Assembly: GCA_946811695.1 (NCBI GenBank)
Contig: OX328132.1
Coordinates: 60,549,151-60,613,150, forward strand
Length of the DNA: 64,000 bases
Reading direction: 5' to 3'
Source of the DNA: Gonocerus acuteangulatus
Taxonomy: Eukaryota > Arthropoda > Insecta > Hemiptera > Coreidae
The position numbers and the translations under genes are program-made. Shown here piece after piece: positions 24,198 through 34,574 of this stretch. A model generated the notes under the pieces. It worked only from the letters and a program-made list of their open reading frames with translations, was not told where the DNA came from and made no database searches. Numbering within the stretch: the stretch's first letter is position 1; every line of letters starts with the position of its first letter.

Positions 24198-27100
24198 TTG
24201 TGTGTGTGTGTGTGTTTTGATATGTAAAAAAGTAAAATTAATTGACTCAAATTATTTCGAGGGATTTCTATCCAACCGAAATGAATACTTTATATATGTA
24301 TAGAGAGTGTCACAAATATAATGGTCATCCGTTGGCCAGATGATTCTCCAATGCGAGATTGGAAAAACTAACCCCCATATTAACCCCCGCAAAATTGACT
24401 TCGAAATGTTATTCAAGGACAATTTTTTGTATTGCATATTTTGAATCTATGAGTCATAAGGGAGAAAAAAGTAATTTTTTAAAAAGGATCTTCCAGCATA
24501 AAAAAATATAAATGTATTGAACAATGGCCCTCTCAGCAGCATTCATTGAGGAACCATAACTCACATTTTACAATCGACAGGAATGCCTTCAAGAGGTTAT
24601 TCTTGAAGCTTATTAAGAGCTCTTTGCCATAAGCTTTCAACGAATTGCTGAAATTACTCATTAGGGATTTTACAGATCATGTATGAATTCCATGAAGCAG
24701 CCGTCCTCGAGTCCCTCCCAGACTAGAGGATAGAATATTTGCTGACATCCATGGTGCAGCTAGGAACCTTCTAAAGGGCCCTGAGATAAGAAATACTCCT
24801 GTCGCCGGAGGGAACAAACCCCCGTTTCCCACATGAGAGTCTAAGTCATTAGCCACTAGACCATGGGGAGACTCAATATTATTATTATTTATATTCTATT
24901 TAAAAAATTGTCAGAAACCTTAAGAATGTGAATAAAAGGACCCTCGGGTCCTTTCATTGATATCCTGGGTTTGGTTATTCTAAGCCACTGGAATAAATAT
25001 CCACTTGAAACCTTGGTCCCCAATCCAAGTCTGGGCTATGCCACTGTATGCATTAGCAGACTGATATACTTAGGTAAGCTGGAAAGCATCTGGAAAATAA
25101 ATTTAAAAATTTACTTTCATTTAGGCTTGTAGAATATGAACAAGAGTTTTACATGTTTCAATTATAGCTTTGCTGATAGTTCTAGTAGACAGTATGACAG
25201 AGAACTTCAAATCTTCAGAATATCTTCTATCTCTAGTACTCATCTCCAAGGTTCTCTTGGAGTAAAATCTCTCATTGACAGAGATGCATTCTCCCATGTT
25301 TGTGGCCTGCCTCTTCAAGAATGGTACCACCATCTGTAATCATTTTATGTACATCTTTTCATTCATTGGAAAATAATGTAAAAAAATCGTCCACATCTGC
25401 CAATCTGAAATCCCTTAGCAGCCTCATATGAGAATATTCTTCTTGTTCATTGAACAACGGGGGGCGAGGTTAGCTCAGTGGTAGAGCACTGGACTAATAA
25501 GCTGGAGGCCTCAGTTCAAATCCCGAGCAAGCACTAAAGATTTTTTCTTCTAGTGTCTTCGTTCATGGGTTGAATTCGGCCTCCCTGACCGTTCCTGGGC
25601 CAACCCAGCCTTCAATTAATTTAATAATGGGTACCTTGGTTGGTGCTAATGACTCTAGCAGTCGATGGAGCCAAGGGGAAAATCAGGCGGCCGGAGCATA
25701 GTACTGACCACACTATCTCCCTAGTGTGCCATATGGTCAGGAATCAGATACCTCTATAGTTTGTGGCCTGTTACGGGACTGATTTTTTTTTTTTTTTGTT
25801 TTTTTTTTTTTTGTTTTTTTTTTGATTGATTGAACAACTCTTTCATACATTGATTTTGCAGAATTTGAGGGATATTCTGATAGCCATAATTATGGCTACA
25901 CGGCCTTTTCTCTTCTATTCTCTATGTTTTCAAAATATACAACAGCACAACAATTTACTTAGAAAGACACTTAACCAAATGGTATAAACACACCTATTGA
26001 GCACACGTATTAATACAATTATTGTAATTATTGATGAATGTGTAAGGGCTCCATTAGAGGCAGACGATAACATGGGCTCCAACCAAGACAATCAGGTTTA
26101 TCATTCTTTTTTTTTTAGGAATTCTGATATTTTTGTAGTTTATTAGTTCGAAGGCAGATCATGGAGAAACATCGAATTCCTGCTTCCCTTATGGTCTAAG
26201 GTGCTAAACAATTAAATTTTGAGGAATAAATTTAATGTGTGGATAAGCAATCAATATAATAATATTAAGTTAAAAAATCTTGTCTTTGTTTGTGCTCTAG
26301 TGTAAAGAAAATATTGTTCTGTCATCTCTAATTGGTTAAATTTTATGAATTTTCAGTTTGAATGGGCATGGCAGAACCCTTTTATGTCTAAATGCTTAAA
26401 AGATATAGTTGATAATAAAAAGCCAACAGATACTCATTTGGGATATTGTTTAAGCGTACTGGAGATTATGCTTAAAGTCAAACCGTGGAAGACATTTATT
26501 CTCAGTTTGAAATGGATAAATAAACCAATTCCAGATTTATATAACAAAGTTGTACATTATTACCAAAACGTAAGTAATTATATATGTTTAAAGTATTACT
26601 CATTATTATTATTATTATTATTACATTAGGGGGGTGGGAGTGATCTTTTATTTAAAATAATGAATACATCAGTATTATTTGTTTTGAAAAAAATAATTAA
26701 AAATATATATGCCTTCCTATTATTAATTTTATTGTTTCAAGCACAGAGTAATTAATGAAACTATTTGTTTTCATCGTCAAGAATAAATGTGTTTATTCGG
26801 AAATTTTGGTTATCTAAAATCAATGTTGTATCTATAAATATATGTTTATTACTAATGATTTTTTAAATTACATAAATAAATTTACTAAAACTACAAATAC
26901 TAGTTGGTATTCGCCATCGCAGCTACTTTTTTCAACTAACGTAGTTGTACTTGAAATATACAAGCACATAACTAGCAGTTGACAAAGAGTATTTGCGCAC
27001 AGCCAACAACAAACTACTAAAAGTAATTGTAGTTGCAACTACTCATGAGTAATGCTTGTTTTAAATAGCGGAATTCCATTTTTTTAAATGCACAATATCC

Positions 27101-29867
27101 TGTAGCTTACAATTACTAAACTTTTTCCTAAGTAGTTGTCTGTGTAGTTAGATAGTTGTGTAGTTAACTACTGCCCAAATCGGAAATCCAGTAAAGTATG
27201 TAGGATTTTTAAGAAATATTAGTTTTTTGAAAAATGGTGAAAAAGTCTTAATTTTCTATTAAAACGTCCGTCGACAATCAGTCATAAATTCTTAATAATT
27301 CAGTGAATAAAAAATCCCTTCATACTTTACTAGCAAATATCATTAGGAATCTCCAGTTAAAATTTGAAGTTGATCAGGTGAAAATTGAAAAGCTAGTGTA
27401 TGATTGGACAAACATAGTTTTGAGAAAATCCACTGTAAAATTTAATGTACCAAAAAGTTAATATTTTTTTTCATAATTTCTTGTTATAAAGATAAAAAAA
27501 AAAAAAAATGGTTTTTAATTTTGAAATGTATCGGGACTTTAGTTGAAATATAGAATTTTTGGCACATTTAAAAGCTGTTCCGGCACATAAACACTTTTGG
27601 ATATCATTTTTGATTGGTTAAGGAAGCATTTAAGCCCATAAAAAAGAAAATGGTAAAAAAAAGTTGCAAGGTAATATTACCCATTAATGTCGCCTTCTGT
27701 TGAATTAAAACTTCAAAATCTTTCTGAAAACTGTGAAAAATGTTTTTGGTATACTTTGTGTCTTTTCTTTTTCCATGAAGAAATTGTCATTCAATTACTA
27801 AGGTTTTTAAACAGACCTTAGAATAGTTCTAAAACGTTGCAAATAAAAATAATTTGTATCCTAAAAACAATTATATACCTTAAAATTAATAGTAGATACA
27901 CTTTTTTTGTAAAAAAATTAAAATAAAATAATGAATCAGTGGAAGACCTCAGCATTATGAAAGAAGAAGTTGAAAAAGCCATAAGGAAGTTGAAAAGGAA
28001 AAAAGCTGCAGGATCTGATGGCATTCCCAATGAACTAATCTTAATGGGGAAAGATGTACTTATAGAGCCCCTGACCCTTCTATTTAATAAAATATTGGAA
28101 AAAGGACAAATTCCTCAAGACTGGAAGGTGAGTAAATTGATAATTTTATTTAAAAAGGGCTGCAGGAAGAACATTCTGTACTATACTAAGAGAGAGGATA
28201 ATAAAACCCATCTATGCAGAACACAACGAAGAGCAAGCAGGTTTTCGGCCTAACTATAGTACCATCAACCATTTACAGAGTCTCAACCAAATAATTGAAA
28301 AATGTTCCGAATATCAAAAAAATGCTTATTTCAGTTTTGTGGAAAATATATTTGGCAAGCTCTCACGGAAAGTGGAGTTGACTCTCTCTACATAGATATA
28401 ATAAAAGAAATGTACCAAGATTCAGTGGGGTTTGTGTCTTTGGATAAAAGAGGTCGCTCTTTCAAAATTGGCAGGGGTGTAAGACAAGGATGCCCCCTGT
28501 CACCAATCCTATTTAACTGTGGTCTGTATAAAATTTTCAGAGAACTAAATTGGGTAGATATGGGTTTAGTGATCAACGGTAGCTTCCTCAACAACCTTCG
28601 CTTTGCCGATGACTTGTGCCTGAGTGCAGAGAATATTGCAGACCTAATAAAAATGCTCACAGAAATCATGAAAGTTAGCTTAAAATATGGACTGGGAGTT
28701 AATCACCAGAAAAATTGTATAATGACAAATTCAGAAGAACCAGCAGTTATAATTGAAGGGAAGAAATTTGAGTATGTAAAGGAATACATCTACCTCGGGC
28801 AGTGTGTGTCGTTTAAAAGAGGGATGGAAAACGAGCTTCAGAGGAGGATTAAAATAGGATGGTCAAAGTACTGGTCACTCAAAAAGATTTTCAAAGGTTC
28901 GCTCAGTAACAAGTTGAAAAGTTGAGGTTTTGAGAATGTGTGTCTATCCTTCCCCACTCTATGGAGCCCAGACCTGGTCGCTTACAGCTAGGGGAGATTC
29001 CAAGCTTAACTCCACACAGATGGCTATGCTCAGGAGTATGCTAGGAGTGAAAAGGAAGGAGAGGAAAAGGAATGTGGACATCCTAAGAGGAGTACAAGTA
29101 ATGAACCTCCGAGCGGAAGCACACCGATTGAAGTGGGGCTGGGCAGGTCATCTGGCGAGGATGAAAGATGAGCGATGGGCAAAGGTTTGCACGGAATGGA
29201 TTCCATGGGACTTGGTGAGGAGCAGAGGAAGACAGTGCTTGAGATGGAGGGATGAGCTAACTGCAGCTGTTGGGAATAATTGGTGGAGACTAGTTTTTTA
29301 ATTACTTAGTAAACAAATAAATAAAATTAAATTAAAAATAAACTATTGAGACCATGCTGTGGCTAACCTGGTGATCTCCAGTCAACTATCTCCTAGGAAA
29401 AATATCCATATTCTTTGGATATGCACATTCCGACATTTGTAATTACAGTTATTTGACTTTTGTATATTCCTGTACCAGATTCACACCCATTTCTATGCTA
29501 CTTTGAAAGCACACTGTAACTATTAATAAATAGTTCATCATTTTTTTTTTTTCAGATTGCTTTTCTCAATTTTATGAATGATTATGAACTATTAAAAGAC
29601 AATATGATGGTTAAGAAAACAGATGAGGCTGACTGCTATTTTTGTTTATCCTGTAACTTGCCTGCTGAATCCACAATTTCTGCAAACAGAGACTCATCAG
29701 GGAAGCTAATATACTGTATATATGAAGACTGTGACATGTTTTCTCATGTTTTATGTTTAGGTAATTACTTCATTAATGAAAACAATGAAATTATTCCAAC
29801 TAAGGCTTCTTGTCCATTGTGCGGAAGAGAACTCATTTGGAGCGATGTTATTGGCATTTGTCTTTAA
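5361..29867 (+). CDS. SLX1: Structure-specific endonuclease SLX1, catalytic subunit (4 exons)
   Basis: Joined exons 5361-5536, 18266-18317, 26357-26569 and 29556-29867 give about 250 residues, close to other animal SLX1 proteins. Residues 11-90 form the GIY-YIG nuclease: VYLLLSLN (Tyr13), YIG at 27-29, Arg36, His41-Asn42, and the catalytic Glu expected in FEWAW at residue 78. Residues ~174-245 carry a Cys/His zinc domain (CYFC, YEDC, SHVLC, CPLC) of the SLX1 RING/PHD type. SLX1 works with the SLX4 scaffold in the nucleus to cut Holliday junctions, flaps and replication forks. All junctions are GT-AG and phases agree (2/1, 0/0, 0/0). The introns (12.7, 8.0 and 3.0 kb) are packed with transposons. 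The start is the first ATG before the conserved domain. No frameshift is seen in the exons. Confidence 0.92.
6368..9015. mobile_element. hAT-like transposon with 8-bp target duplication
   Basis: The direct repeat GTCATTAC lies at 6360-6367 and 9016-9023, immediately outside inverted ends TAGGGACCGGATT and AATCCGGCCCCTA. An 8-bp duplication with short TIRs beginning TAGGG is typical of hAT elements. The element is 2,648 bases. Repeated ACCTAAAA motifs lie inside both ends (6480-6560, 8900-8960). A short minus frame at 8051-8251 may be a relic of its coding region. No intact transposase or DDE/hAT C-terminal motif was found. Confidence 0.75.
8051..8251 (-). pseudogene. Short relic frame inside the hAT element
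   Basis: A 66-residue frame reading HYQDIGPEISKATEKI and HLWYLVHLTDDPSLFDD. It has a plausible protein composition and sits inside the hAT boundaries, so it may be a leftover of an element-encoded protein. I cannot name the domain. Confidence 0.3.
12334..12787 (-). repeat. 3' LTR of the BEL/Pao element
   Basis: A 454-base copy starting TGTATAGGCTAGG and ending CCCTGAACA on the plus strand. The purine-rich AGGTGAGCGG stretch just inside it on the minus strand is a candidate polypurine tract. Confidence 0.85.
13003..13266 (-). pseudogene. BEL/Pao C-terminal domain fragment
   Basis: WAKKNPNLKIGDLVIKTE, GHWPVGRISNVHPDKDG and VRTVSVRTPSGEI match the domain after the integrase in Pao polyproteins (DUF5641-type). 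It overlaps the preceding fragment in a shifted frame, so the deletion fused the linker to this domain out of frame. Confidence 0.8.
13184..13726 (-). pseudogene. BEL/Pao protease-to-Pao linker fragment
   Basis: Continues the polyprotein in another frame after the stop at 13787. LIGVDLYPLL is the end of the protease-like region, and AFWEIEEP...MGRFVVRLPL and FFNLESKFRRD are the linker before the RT in BEL elements. The match ends there, at the deletion junction (about 13250-13260). Confidence 0.75.
13787..15478 (-). pseudogene. gag-pro: BEL/Pao Gag-protease
   Basis: I take the start at MTETKPEL (15478); the open frame begins further up at 15691 with hydrophobic, LTR-proximal sequence. It has an N-terminal coiled region, then the Pao-type Gag domain (PRIPIPHFTGNMLKWKTF near the first third). 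CCHC-like zinc knuckles follow (CLFCQKKHHLSGC; CCLHSGHAVNDC; CRFCKKHH), then a retropepsin-like AFLDSGSQQTFF. The frame stops at 13787 where other copies would continue. Confidence 0.85.
16645..17084 (-). repeat. 5' LTR of the BEL/Pao element
   Basis: A 440-base copy, differing from its partner by scattered substitutions and a few short deletions (for example the TAGATAGTG stretch near the outer end). The element is therefore not brand new. Confidence 0.85.
17289..18265 (+). other. End of SLX1 intron 1, no recognised element
   Basis: AT-rich intronic sequence with a poly-A run near 17850. No coding or repeat assignment. Confidence 0.5.
18266..18317 (+). CDS. SLX1: SLX1 exon 2 (52-base microexon)
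   Basis: The acceptor is tttttag at 18265 and the donor gtgagt at 18318. It completes Trp59 and encodes VMVLFVHGFPTEASALK, matching the conserved MVL-VHGFP block of SLX1 that follows GPW. It is too short to appear as an open frame, and was found by looking for the missing domain segment. Confidence 0.9.
18509..18548. repeat. (AT)n microsatellite
   Basis: A 40-base AT run in SLX1 intron 2. Confidence 0.9.
19030..19500. repeat. Dispersed repeat with internal (AT)n tract
   Basis: It includes three diverged internal units of the form GACCGATTT...GTTTCGTT (19025, 19150, 19295), followed by ATATAT at 19405-19460 and ACGGGGGTCATTTTCGG. The GGTTAACGAACT block and the AT tract link it to repeat B (35.4, 56.3, 56.8, 59.0 and 62.9 kb). 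Confidence 0.5.
20109..20561 (+). pseudogene. Penelope-like element reverse transcriptase fragment
   Basis: A 150-residue frame: STISPLAADIFMDYIEE, then FYGRYIDDILISF (the catalytic YxDD motif, Asp-Asp intact), then GAIRFLDLEVKRENN and FKIFRKPSATDILI. This is the palm/thumb of Penelope-like or related RTs (pattern SPLLADIFM...RYVDDI...FLDV). It lacks fingers and nuclease and is truncated on both sides. A small downstream continuation appears out of frame to about 20650. Confidence 0.75.
20803..21090. repeat. Hairpin with poly-A loop
   Basis: The block AATTTCCGTTTTCTTATTTA at about 20830-20850 returns inverted at 21045-21065. The arms extend over about 50 bases (20805-20857, 21034-21088). The loop includes a poly-A run at about 20995-21034. 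Confidence 0.6.
21430..21945. mobile_element. Foldback element, copy 1
   Basis: The outer arms, about 21435-21549 and 21823-21943, are inverted (ATTCTACACTCCAAAAAAGT pairs with its complement; CATAAATGTGAAATAGAGGC near the ends). A second, inner inverted pair (21701-21755, 21778-21821) contains CTTTCCTCAACCAGG. A longer, better-matched copy is at 44738-45605. The frame at 21506-21832 is palindrome sequence, not a gene. Confidence 0.75.
22105..22435 (+). pseudogene. Repeat-associated frame of unknown function, copy 1
   Basis: Reads EKLEALPDDST, then KLIALLTKLLLCKTQEPYPE and KDNTFWVCGPKLRNLDDSTLK, charged and plausible as protein. A diverged copy lies inverted at 44395-44690, also next to the foldback element, so this is part of a mobile unit rather than a host exon. 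No domain recognised. Confidence 0.4.
23280..23327. repeat. (AT)n microsatellite
   Basis: A 48-base AT run in SLX1 intron 2. Confidence 0.9.
24151..24216. repeat. Compound (TA)n-(TG)n microsatellite
   Basis: TA run passing into TG repeats with one interruption. Confidence 0.9.
24743..24874 (-). mobile_element. SINE, GGGTCTCCC-head family (diverged)
   Basis: On the minus strand: GAGTCTCCCCATGGTCTAGTGG, a tRNA-like head with GGGTTTGTTCCC as a weak B box, then the shared body ending in ...CACCATGGATGTC. About 130 bases are recognisable. Confidence 0.65.
25459..25828 (+). mobile_element. tRNA-derived SINE with perfect 10-bp target duplication
   Basis: ATTGAACAAC occurs at 25449-25458 and 25829-25838, exactly bounding a 370-base unit. 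The head is tRNA-like: GGTTAGCTCAGTGGTAGAG is a strong A box and GTTCAAATCCC a B box, with a CCA-less acceptor. A ~250-base body follows and a T-rich tail (25785-25820). It is a different family from the GGGTCTCCC SINEs. It looks like the best-preserved SINE insertion in the window. Confidence 0.85.
26357..26569 (+). CDS. SLX1: SLX1 exon 3 (catalytic Glu and linker)
   Basis: The acceptor is tttcag and the donor gtaagt at 26570. It has 71 codons, phase 0 at both ends. It begins FEWAWQNP, the SLX1 signature containing the catalytic Glu (residue 78), and continues through the helical linker (KPWKTFILSLKWI). A (TTA)n run lies just after the donor. Confidence 0.9.
27930..29301 (+). pseudogene. RTE-type non-LTR retrotransposon, 3' part of ORF
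   Basis: Read in three frames broken by frameshifts and a stop. First is EEVEKAIRKLKRKKAAGSDG and IPQDWKVSKLIILFKKG (27939-28160). Then GFRPNYSTINHLQSL (near 28240). Then GVRQGCPLSPILFN, NNLRFADDLCLS and KYGLGVNHQKN with YIYLGQCVS (28302-28925). Last is YGAQTWSLT and WGWAGHLARMKDERWAK (28930-29301). FADD is intact, but the 5' endonuclease is absent and the frame is broken, so it is inactive. It lies in SLX1 intron 3 in the same sense as the gene. Confidence 0.85.
29556..29867 (+). CDS. SLX1: SLX1 exon 4 (zinc domain and stop)
   Basis: The acceptor ttttttcag ends at 29555. It encodes IAFLNFMND, then the Cys/His zinc domain, ending ELIWSDVIGICL and TAA. The order of zinc ligands (CxxC, C, C, H, C, CxxC) matches the SLX1 C-terminal domain, which mediates SLX4 binding in the family. 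Confidence 0.9.
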   Translation: MAFLNFMNDYELLKDNMMVKKTDEADCYFCLSCNLPAESTISANRDSSGKLIYCIYEDCDMFSHVLCLGNYFINENNEIIPTKASCPLCGRELIWSDVIGICL

Positions 29868-32053
29868 TTAATAATTTGTCATTGTAAGTCTATTACATTT
29901 AACTCTGAGTAAAAATATGTATTCTGGACATTTTTATTCTTGAGACCCCTTGTTACTTCTGTCAAGATTTTATTTTGTTGAACACAATTTGTCAACTGTT
30001 TACCAAATGAAATTTACCTCAACCATATTTTGAAATAATTTATATTATCAAAATGGATAAAAAAATAATTATAAATCCATTATCACACAGTGGAAAACGT
30101 AACAGTTCTAAAGAATTTTTTTTTTCTAATGTTAGGAAATTACTTTGAGTTTGGTAATTTGCTTCAAATTTGAAAACAGATTATGTAAATGATTAACAAG
30201 GGCTTAACAAAGAGTTTCATACTTTTTATGAAGTAAGACACAGTAGACTCTTTACTTTAAGTGAAACTGAAATTAATTTCATTTTTTCACCTTAAACCCA
30301 AAAAAAACTCAGAACGTACAATACGTCAGCAGAAATACAGAAAGCAATACTATAACTACCAATAAAAGAATTGTACATATCAGAATTTTTGCTGACAAAA
30401 AACTGCACTATTTGGTTCATTCTGGCTGACTACATAATATTAACTAGGTAGGCAAAATGGTTGTAGGAATTCTTGTAGAAGTTGTTTGTTTTTAGGGATT
30501 AGAATTATCATAAGACTATGTTGGTGTGTGAGTTGGAATTTTTCCATTTAACCCTACCACAATGGACTTAACAGCTTAATCCATGTTTTCAGGTTAATTT
30601 TTGGTAGAATGCCATTGTATTTTGTTTGTTTTAGTTACCAAATATTTCAATTTGTTTTCATATGTCCGTACGTACCGGGAATCAAAGGTGTATGATCCTC
30701 AGCATGTAGGAGTCAATGAATTTTCAATTCTGACAGACCATAGGATAAAAAATTGTACATATCAAAAACGCTGCCAGCTGCCAAAGACTCAGGGCCCTGA
30801 TAAGTTCAGCTTAATGAGAGCCCTTTTACTTTTTTTGGTAGGTAGCGTAGTTTCGGAATATTATGGTGAAAATAGAAGGAAATTTGCTTTGAACGCGTAG
30901 TGAGAGGAGGTCCGATTCGAACGTTAATACATGACAGGCAGTGGTGTAAACATATGAGAGCACAGGCTCTAGCCTAAATGAAATTATAAACATACAGTTG
31001 AAACATGAGCCGATGGTAGAACTGAGCCATGGAAAATGCTCTCAACTATGGCAAGACCCGAGGCAGTTGTAGCCCTTTGGGTTAGTGGTCAGGGGAAGAT
31101 TTGAACTTATCTCAGCCTCTCCTGGGCTCTAGCTAGAAGCTTCAATACTGTCTAATAACATGATATCTGGTATTTTTATTTTGTCATTAATTAATAAACA
31201 ACACAATGAAAACATTTTGTTTTACCTCCAAAGAAATTTGTCCTTTCATAAAGATGCCAAGACTTTCCTTAGATCTGAAACCAGCTAAGATATCGCTGAT
31301 TCCCAAGATGTCTGACCTTCCATCTCCTCCACAAGTTCCATTCGTTTACCAATTTAAGTCTTGATATTTCATGTTCCAAGTCAGAAGTCCTTTTGAGTAC
31401 CTCATTGTAATCATTTGAGACTGACCACATGCAAGGCTATTTATCCAATATTCTCTGGGGCTTTGAATATATATTTTTTTAAGGGTGTATGGTCCATTAG
31501 GAGAGGGCCCTGTATCTCTGGGACGGCTGGCATCCTGAATATTTATGAACCCTTATATCCTCTGGGACTGGATTTTCCTCAACCTGGAGGACCAGTGGCT
31601 GATTGGAGCCTGAAGATCAGAAGGTGGGACCACCACTTCCCTTAGCCATAATCAATTACTAGAAAGGAGGAACTACTGGACGTACGGTGATGCCATGTAT
31701 TGAAGAGAGAATAGAAAAAAGGAGTGGAAGAAACTGAAGAAGTGGTCTGGAGGAAGATAACACCTGGGCTGTAGAAAATATGAGGGTTGGCAGCAGGCAG
31801 TGATGGTAACACACCTTTTTTTTTTAATTTTTGAAGACCACGGGGAGACCCGGAAGTGGAACATGAGTACAAGTCTAGAATAACTTTTCGTCTGCACAGA
31901 TGATATTGTTCCAATGAAAATTTGTGACAAGCAGTTTCTGAGTGAGAAAGTGTAGTAGAAAGAAAGGTCAGGGTAATTAATGCAAAGTGACGCACATTGG
32001 TCATGAGGAAGAGGAAGTAATGTTCACTGGGAGATACAGCAGAATATTGTATA
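29868..32053. other. SLX1 downstream region, no clear gene
   Basis: It contains the SLX1 3' UTR (no canonical AATAAA close to the stop). Frames at 30601-30900 and 31642-32064 lack recognisable domains. A short minus stretch near 31250-31430 reads coiled-coil-like (RTSDLEHEISRLK) but is too short to call. Confidence 0.4.
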
Positions 32054-32975
32054 CAGTGGAACATGGATAATTCTAACTTCGATAATTCGAAATTGTCTTT
32101 AATTCGAATATTTATCTCGGTCCCTAGAATTTAGGGCATAAACAATGTAAAAATATTGTGGTTAATTTGAATAAAATTTTGGATAATTCGAATTTTTTAC
32201 GAGTCTGTGCCTCCAATGGGAAGTGGACAGAGAGGCAGTCGATCTCAAATCTTGTGAAAATATTCTCCCCTCGGGTAAGAAGGAGAGTAAGATACGGATG
32301 TAGGGGTTCCGGGACAAGTAGCGCGGCGGTCTCATAGTCTAGTTCTTGGACTCTAGGAGTTCTGCAAAGTGGTGGGTAGCGCTTCCTCCCTTCCAGGGGT
32401 TGTTATAGTTACATCCTGTCGTTTTATCCTACAATTCCCTCCCATCTTCATTTCTTATTCAGTTATAAGTCAGTCATTGCCTAGATCTGTTGCATTGTTT
32501 GTGCCTTGAATTTCTGGTGTACAGTGCAGTTCAGTGAGTTGTTGATTCAAGATGTCGAAGCCTAGAAGTTACAAAACTTTAACGTTGTCAGAGAAAATAG
32601 CAAGAAAGAAATTGAAAAAGGAATAAAGAAAAAATCTGAAATTGCCAAGGACTTTGGAATTCCTCCTAACACTTTACCAACTTACCTGAAAAATAAAGAA
32701 AAAATTCTTACCCATGAAAATTACTTTTTTTCAAAGCAATAGACTTTTATTTTTACGTTTTTGATAAATTATTTATTACTTATGTACGTAATCAGAAATT
32801 CATGAAATGTTTGTTTTTCTTTATATAAAATGTATTTTTTTTTAAATTAAAAAATGTGAAAATATGAAGCTCGATGTTTTAGCCCTTTATTTTCAAAAAC
32901 TTTTGTAATTCGAATTTTGGGTAATTCGAACTTTTTTATTGGTCCCTAGGGGTTCGAATTATCCAAGTTCTACTG
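32054..32975 (+). mobile_element. pogo/Tigger-like DNA transposon, internally deleted
   Basis: TA target duplications (32052-32053, 32976-32977) flank inverted ends CAGTGGAACATGGATAATTC and GAATTATCCAAGTTCTACTG. Inside, after MSKPRSYKTLTLSEKI (from 32552), a shifted frame gives KEIEKGIKKKSEIAKDFGIP and NTLPTYLKNKEKI, the N-terminal CENP-B/pogo helix-turn-helix. The DDE catalytic core is missing, and at 922 bases it is far shorter than an autonomous Tigger. Confidence 0.85.
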
Positions 32976-33504
32976 TACTTACCTGTAGCCTGTCTGTGAT
33001 CAGCAAGAATAGAAAAATTGATTTAGAGCTTCTATCTTGATAAAAAAGGCTACTAATGTCTGTTAACAGTATTGTAACACTGTGGCGGGAAAGAATTAGA
33101 TGGAAACCAGTGTTAAACTGCACATCTTTAAATCTACCTACATACCCTTTATTAGGGAAATGAAAGTGGGTTTCCGGTGAACAGACTGGAGTAGGGATAC
33201 TGCCGTAAAAATAATTATCTCCATAGAGAGAATGGCCAGACAAAGAGAGACCAAGTTAGGCATAAAGGGTAATCTTGGAGTACCTTTTTTAACGCATTTA
33301 ATGCTGCCACCATCTTGGCTCACTTTGGGCTACCGCTGTGATTGATTTTAGTTTACTTTCCATCTGACTTATTATTTTTGTGCAACGAGAAATTAAATGC
33401 CAAGCTCCTTATGGTGCTTGTCGTCTCTGGAAACAAGGGGTGGGGAGAGTACCAGGAGGTGCTCTCAGTCCAGCCATAAGGACTTGATGAGTACCATCCG
33501 GTGC

Positions 33505-33790
33505 TTGCCTTATTCAACGAGTTAAAGGAAGGCAGCTGAGGTTGTTTGGTCATCTATTCAATAAGAATGAAGAAAGACCGAGATCCACTGAAGTTTTTTG
33601 TGCCCCGGCTCCCTGGATATTATCCATGAGAAACACCAAGATTGTTAAGGATGGACCACATCTCCAGGCTTTGATAAAAAAAATGGAAAGAATCTGAATT
33701 CCTTGGTGCTGGCCCAGGATCCTGGTGCTTGGCTGTCATGGATTGAGGCCCCTACATGTTGAAAGGCACAAAGGATGATGAAGAAGAAAT
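33505..33790 (+). pseudogene. Possible LINE C-terminal tail
   Basis: The plus frame near 33520 reads RQLRLFGHLFNKNEERPRST and APWILSMRN, resembling the RLxWxGHxxRM tail of non-LTR retrotransposon proteins. It is short and broken, without an RT nearby. Confidence 0.3.
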
Positions 33791-34004
33791 TTCTCCCGGA
33801 ACAAATCATCAAATTAATTTGTCATAATAAAGAGAAGTGGATGTGAGCCCATCTTGGGTCTTAAATAAAATATTTATAAAAATATATTTATAAAACTAAA
33901 CCTAGACATGTGCATTGAAAACAGTGTATCCTTATAAACAATTTTATTTATCCAAAAAATTGATCTTTTATCTCTTTCATTTTTAAATTATTATTTCTAC
34001 CTAA

Positions 34005-34100
34005 AAAAACGTCCGAGTCGCAGGAACTGTGTCATCTTAGCGTGGTTCCGATCATATCCCAAGAGTCATTTTGAAGACATAGAATAGAAACAGTTATTAC
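34005..34100 (+). repeat. Dispersed repeat A fragment
   Basis: Contains CGCAGGAACTGTGTCATCTTAG and the ATCCCAAGAGTC-like follow-on, as in the other repeat A copies. Confidence 0.6.
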
Positions 34101-34574
34101 TTTATTTAGATCAATCGTGAAACACCTATTCCAATGAAATCTCAAAGAAAAGCAAGATTGTCGGCAAGGCACGTTGTCCGCTATTTCAATGTTCCCTCTA
34201 GGAAGTCAGAAAAGTTAAGAATTTACTTTAACTTTCTTTACTAAAATATTCATTTTAGTGTTGAAAGCAATTAAAAATACTAAAATACTCATATAACTGT
34301 TAAATTCAATTAAAAATACGAAGATTCCTAAAACCTTTCATGTCTATCAATAATATATTTTTTTTCTAATACTTTCTTAACTCCAATGCAAACAAAATCG
34401 TAAACACATTGGACTTCGGTAAAATAGCTGTCAGCTATCCTAGGATGTTTCTTGATTGAACAAGAAATAAAAACAGACAAGAAAAACGTTCAAATAAACG
34501 AAATCAATTACATCAAAGTTTTAAGCCCTCATTTCTCTGATTGACATCACCAAATCAAAACTTTCTTCAGAACC

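Noticed and set aside
25459..25530. tRNA gene candidate
   Set aside because: Pol III boxes are present, but the sequence continues into a SINE body, is bounded by a 10-bp duplication and lacks a convincing full cloverleaf, so it is a SINE head.
28388..28669. Minus-strand frame of 93 residues
   Set aside because: Antisense shadow of the RTE reverse transcriptase.
30601..30900. 99-residue plus-strand frame downstream of SLX1
   Set aside because: No recognisable motif and no conserved neighbours; probably 3' UTR or intergenic chance frame.
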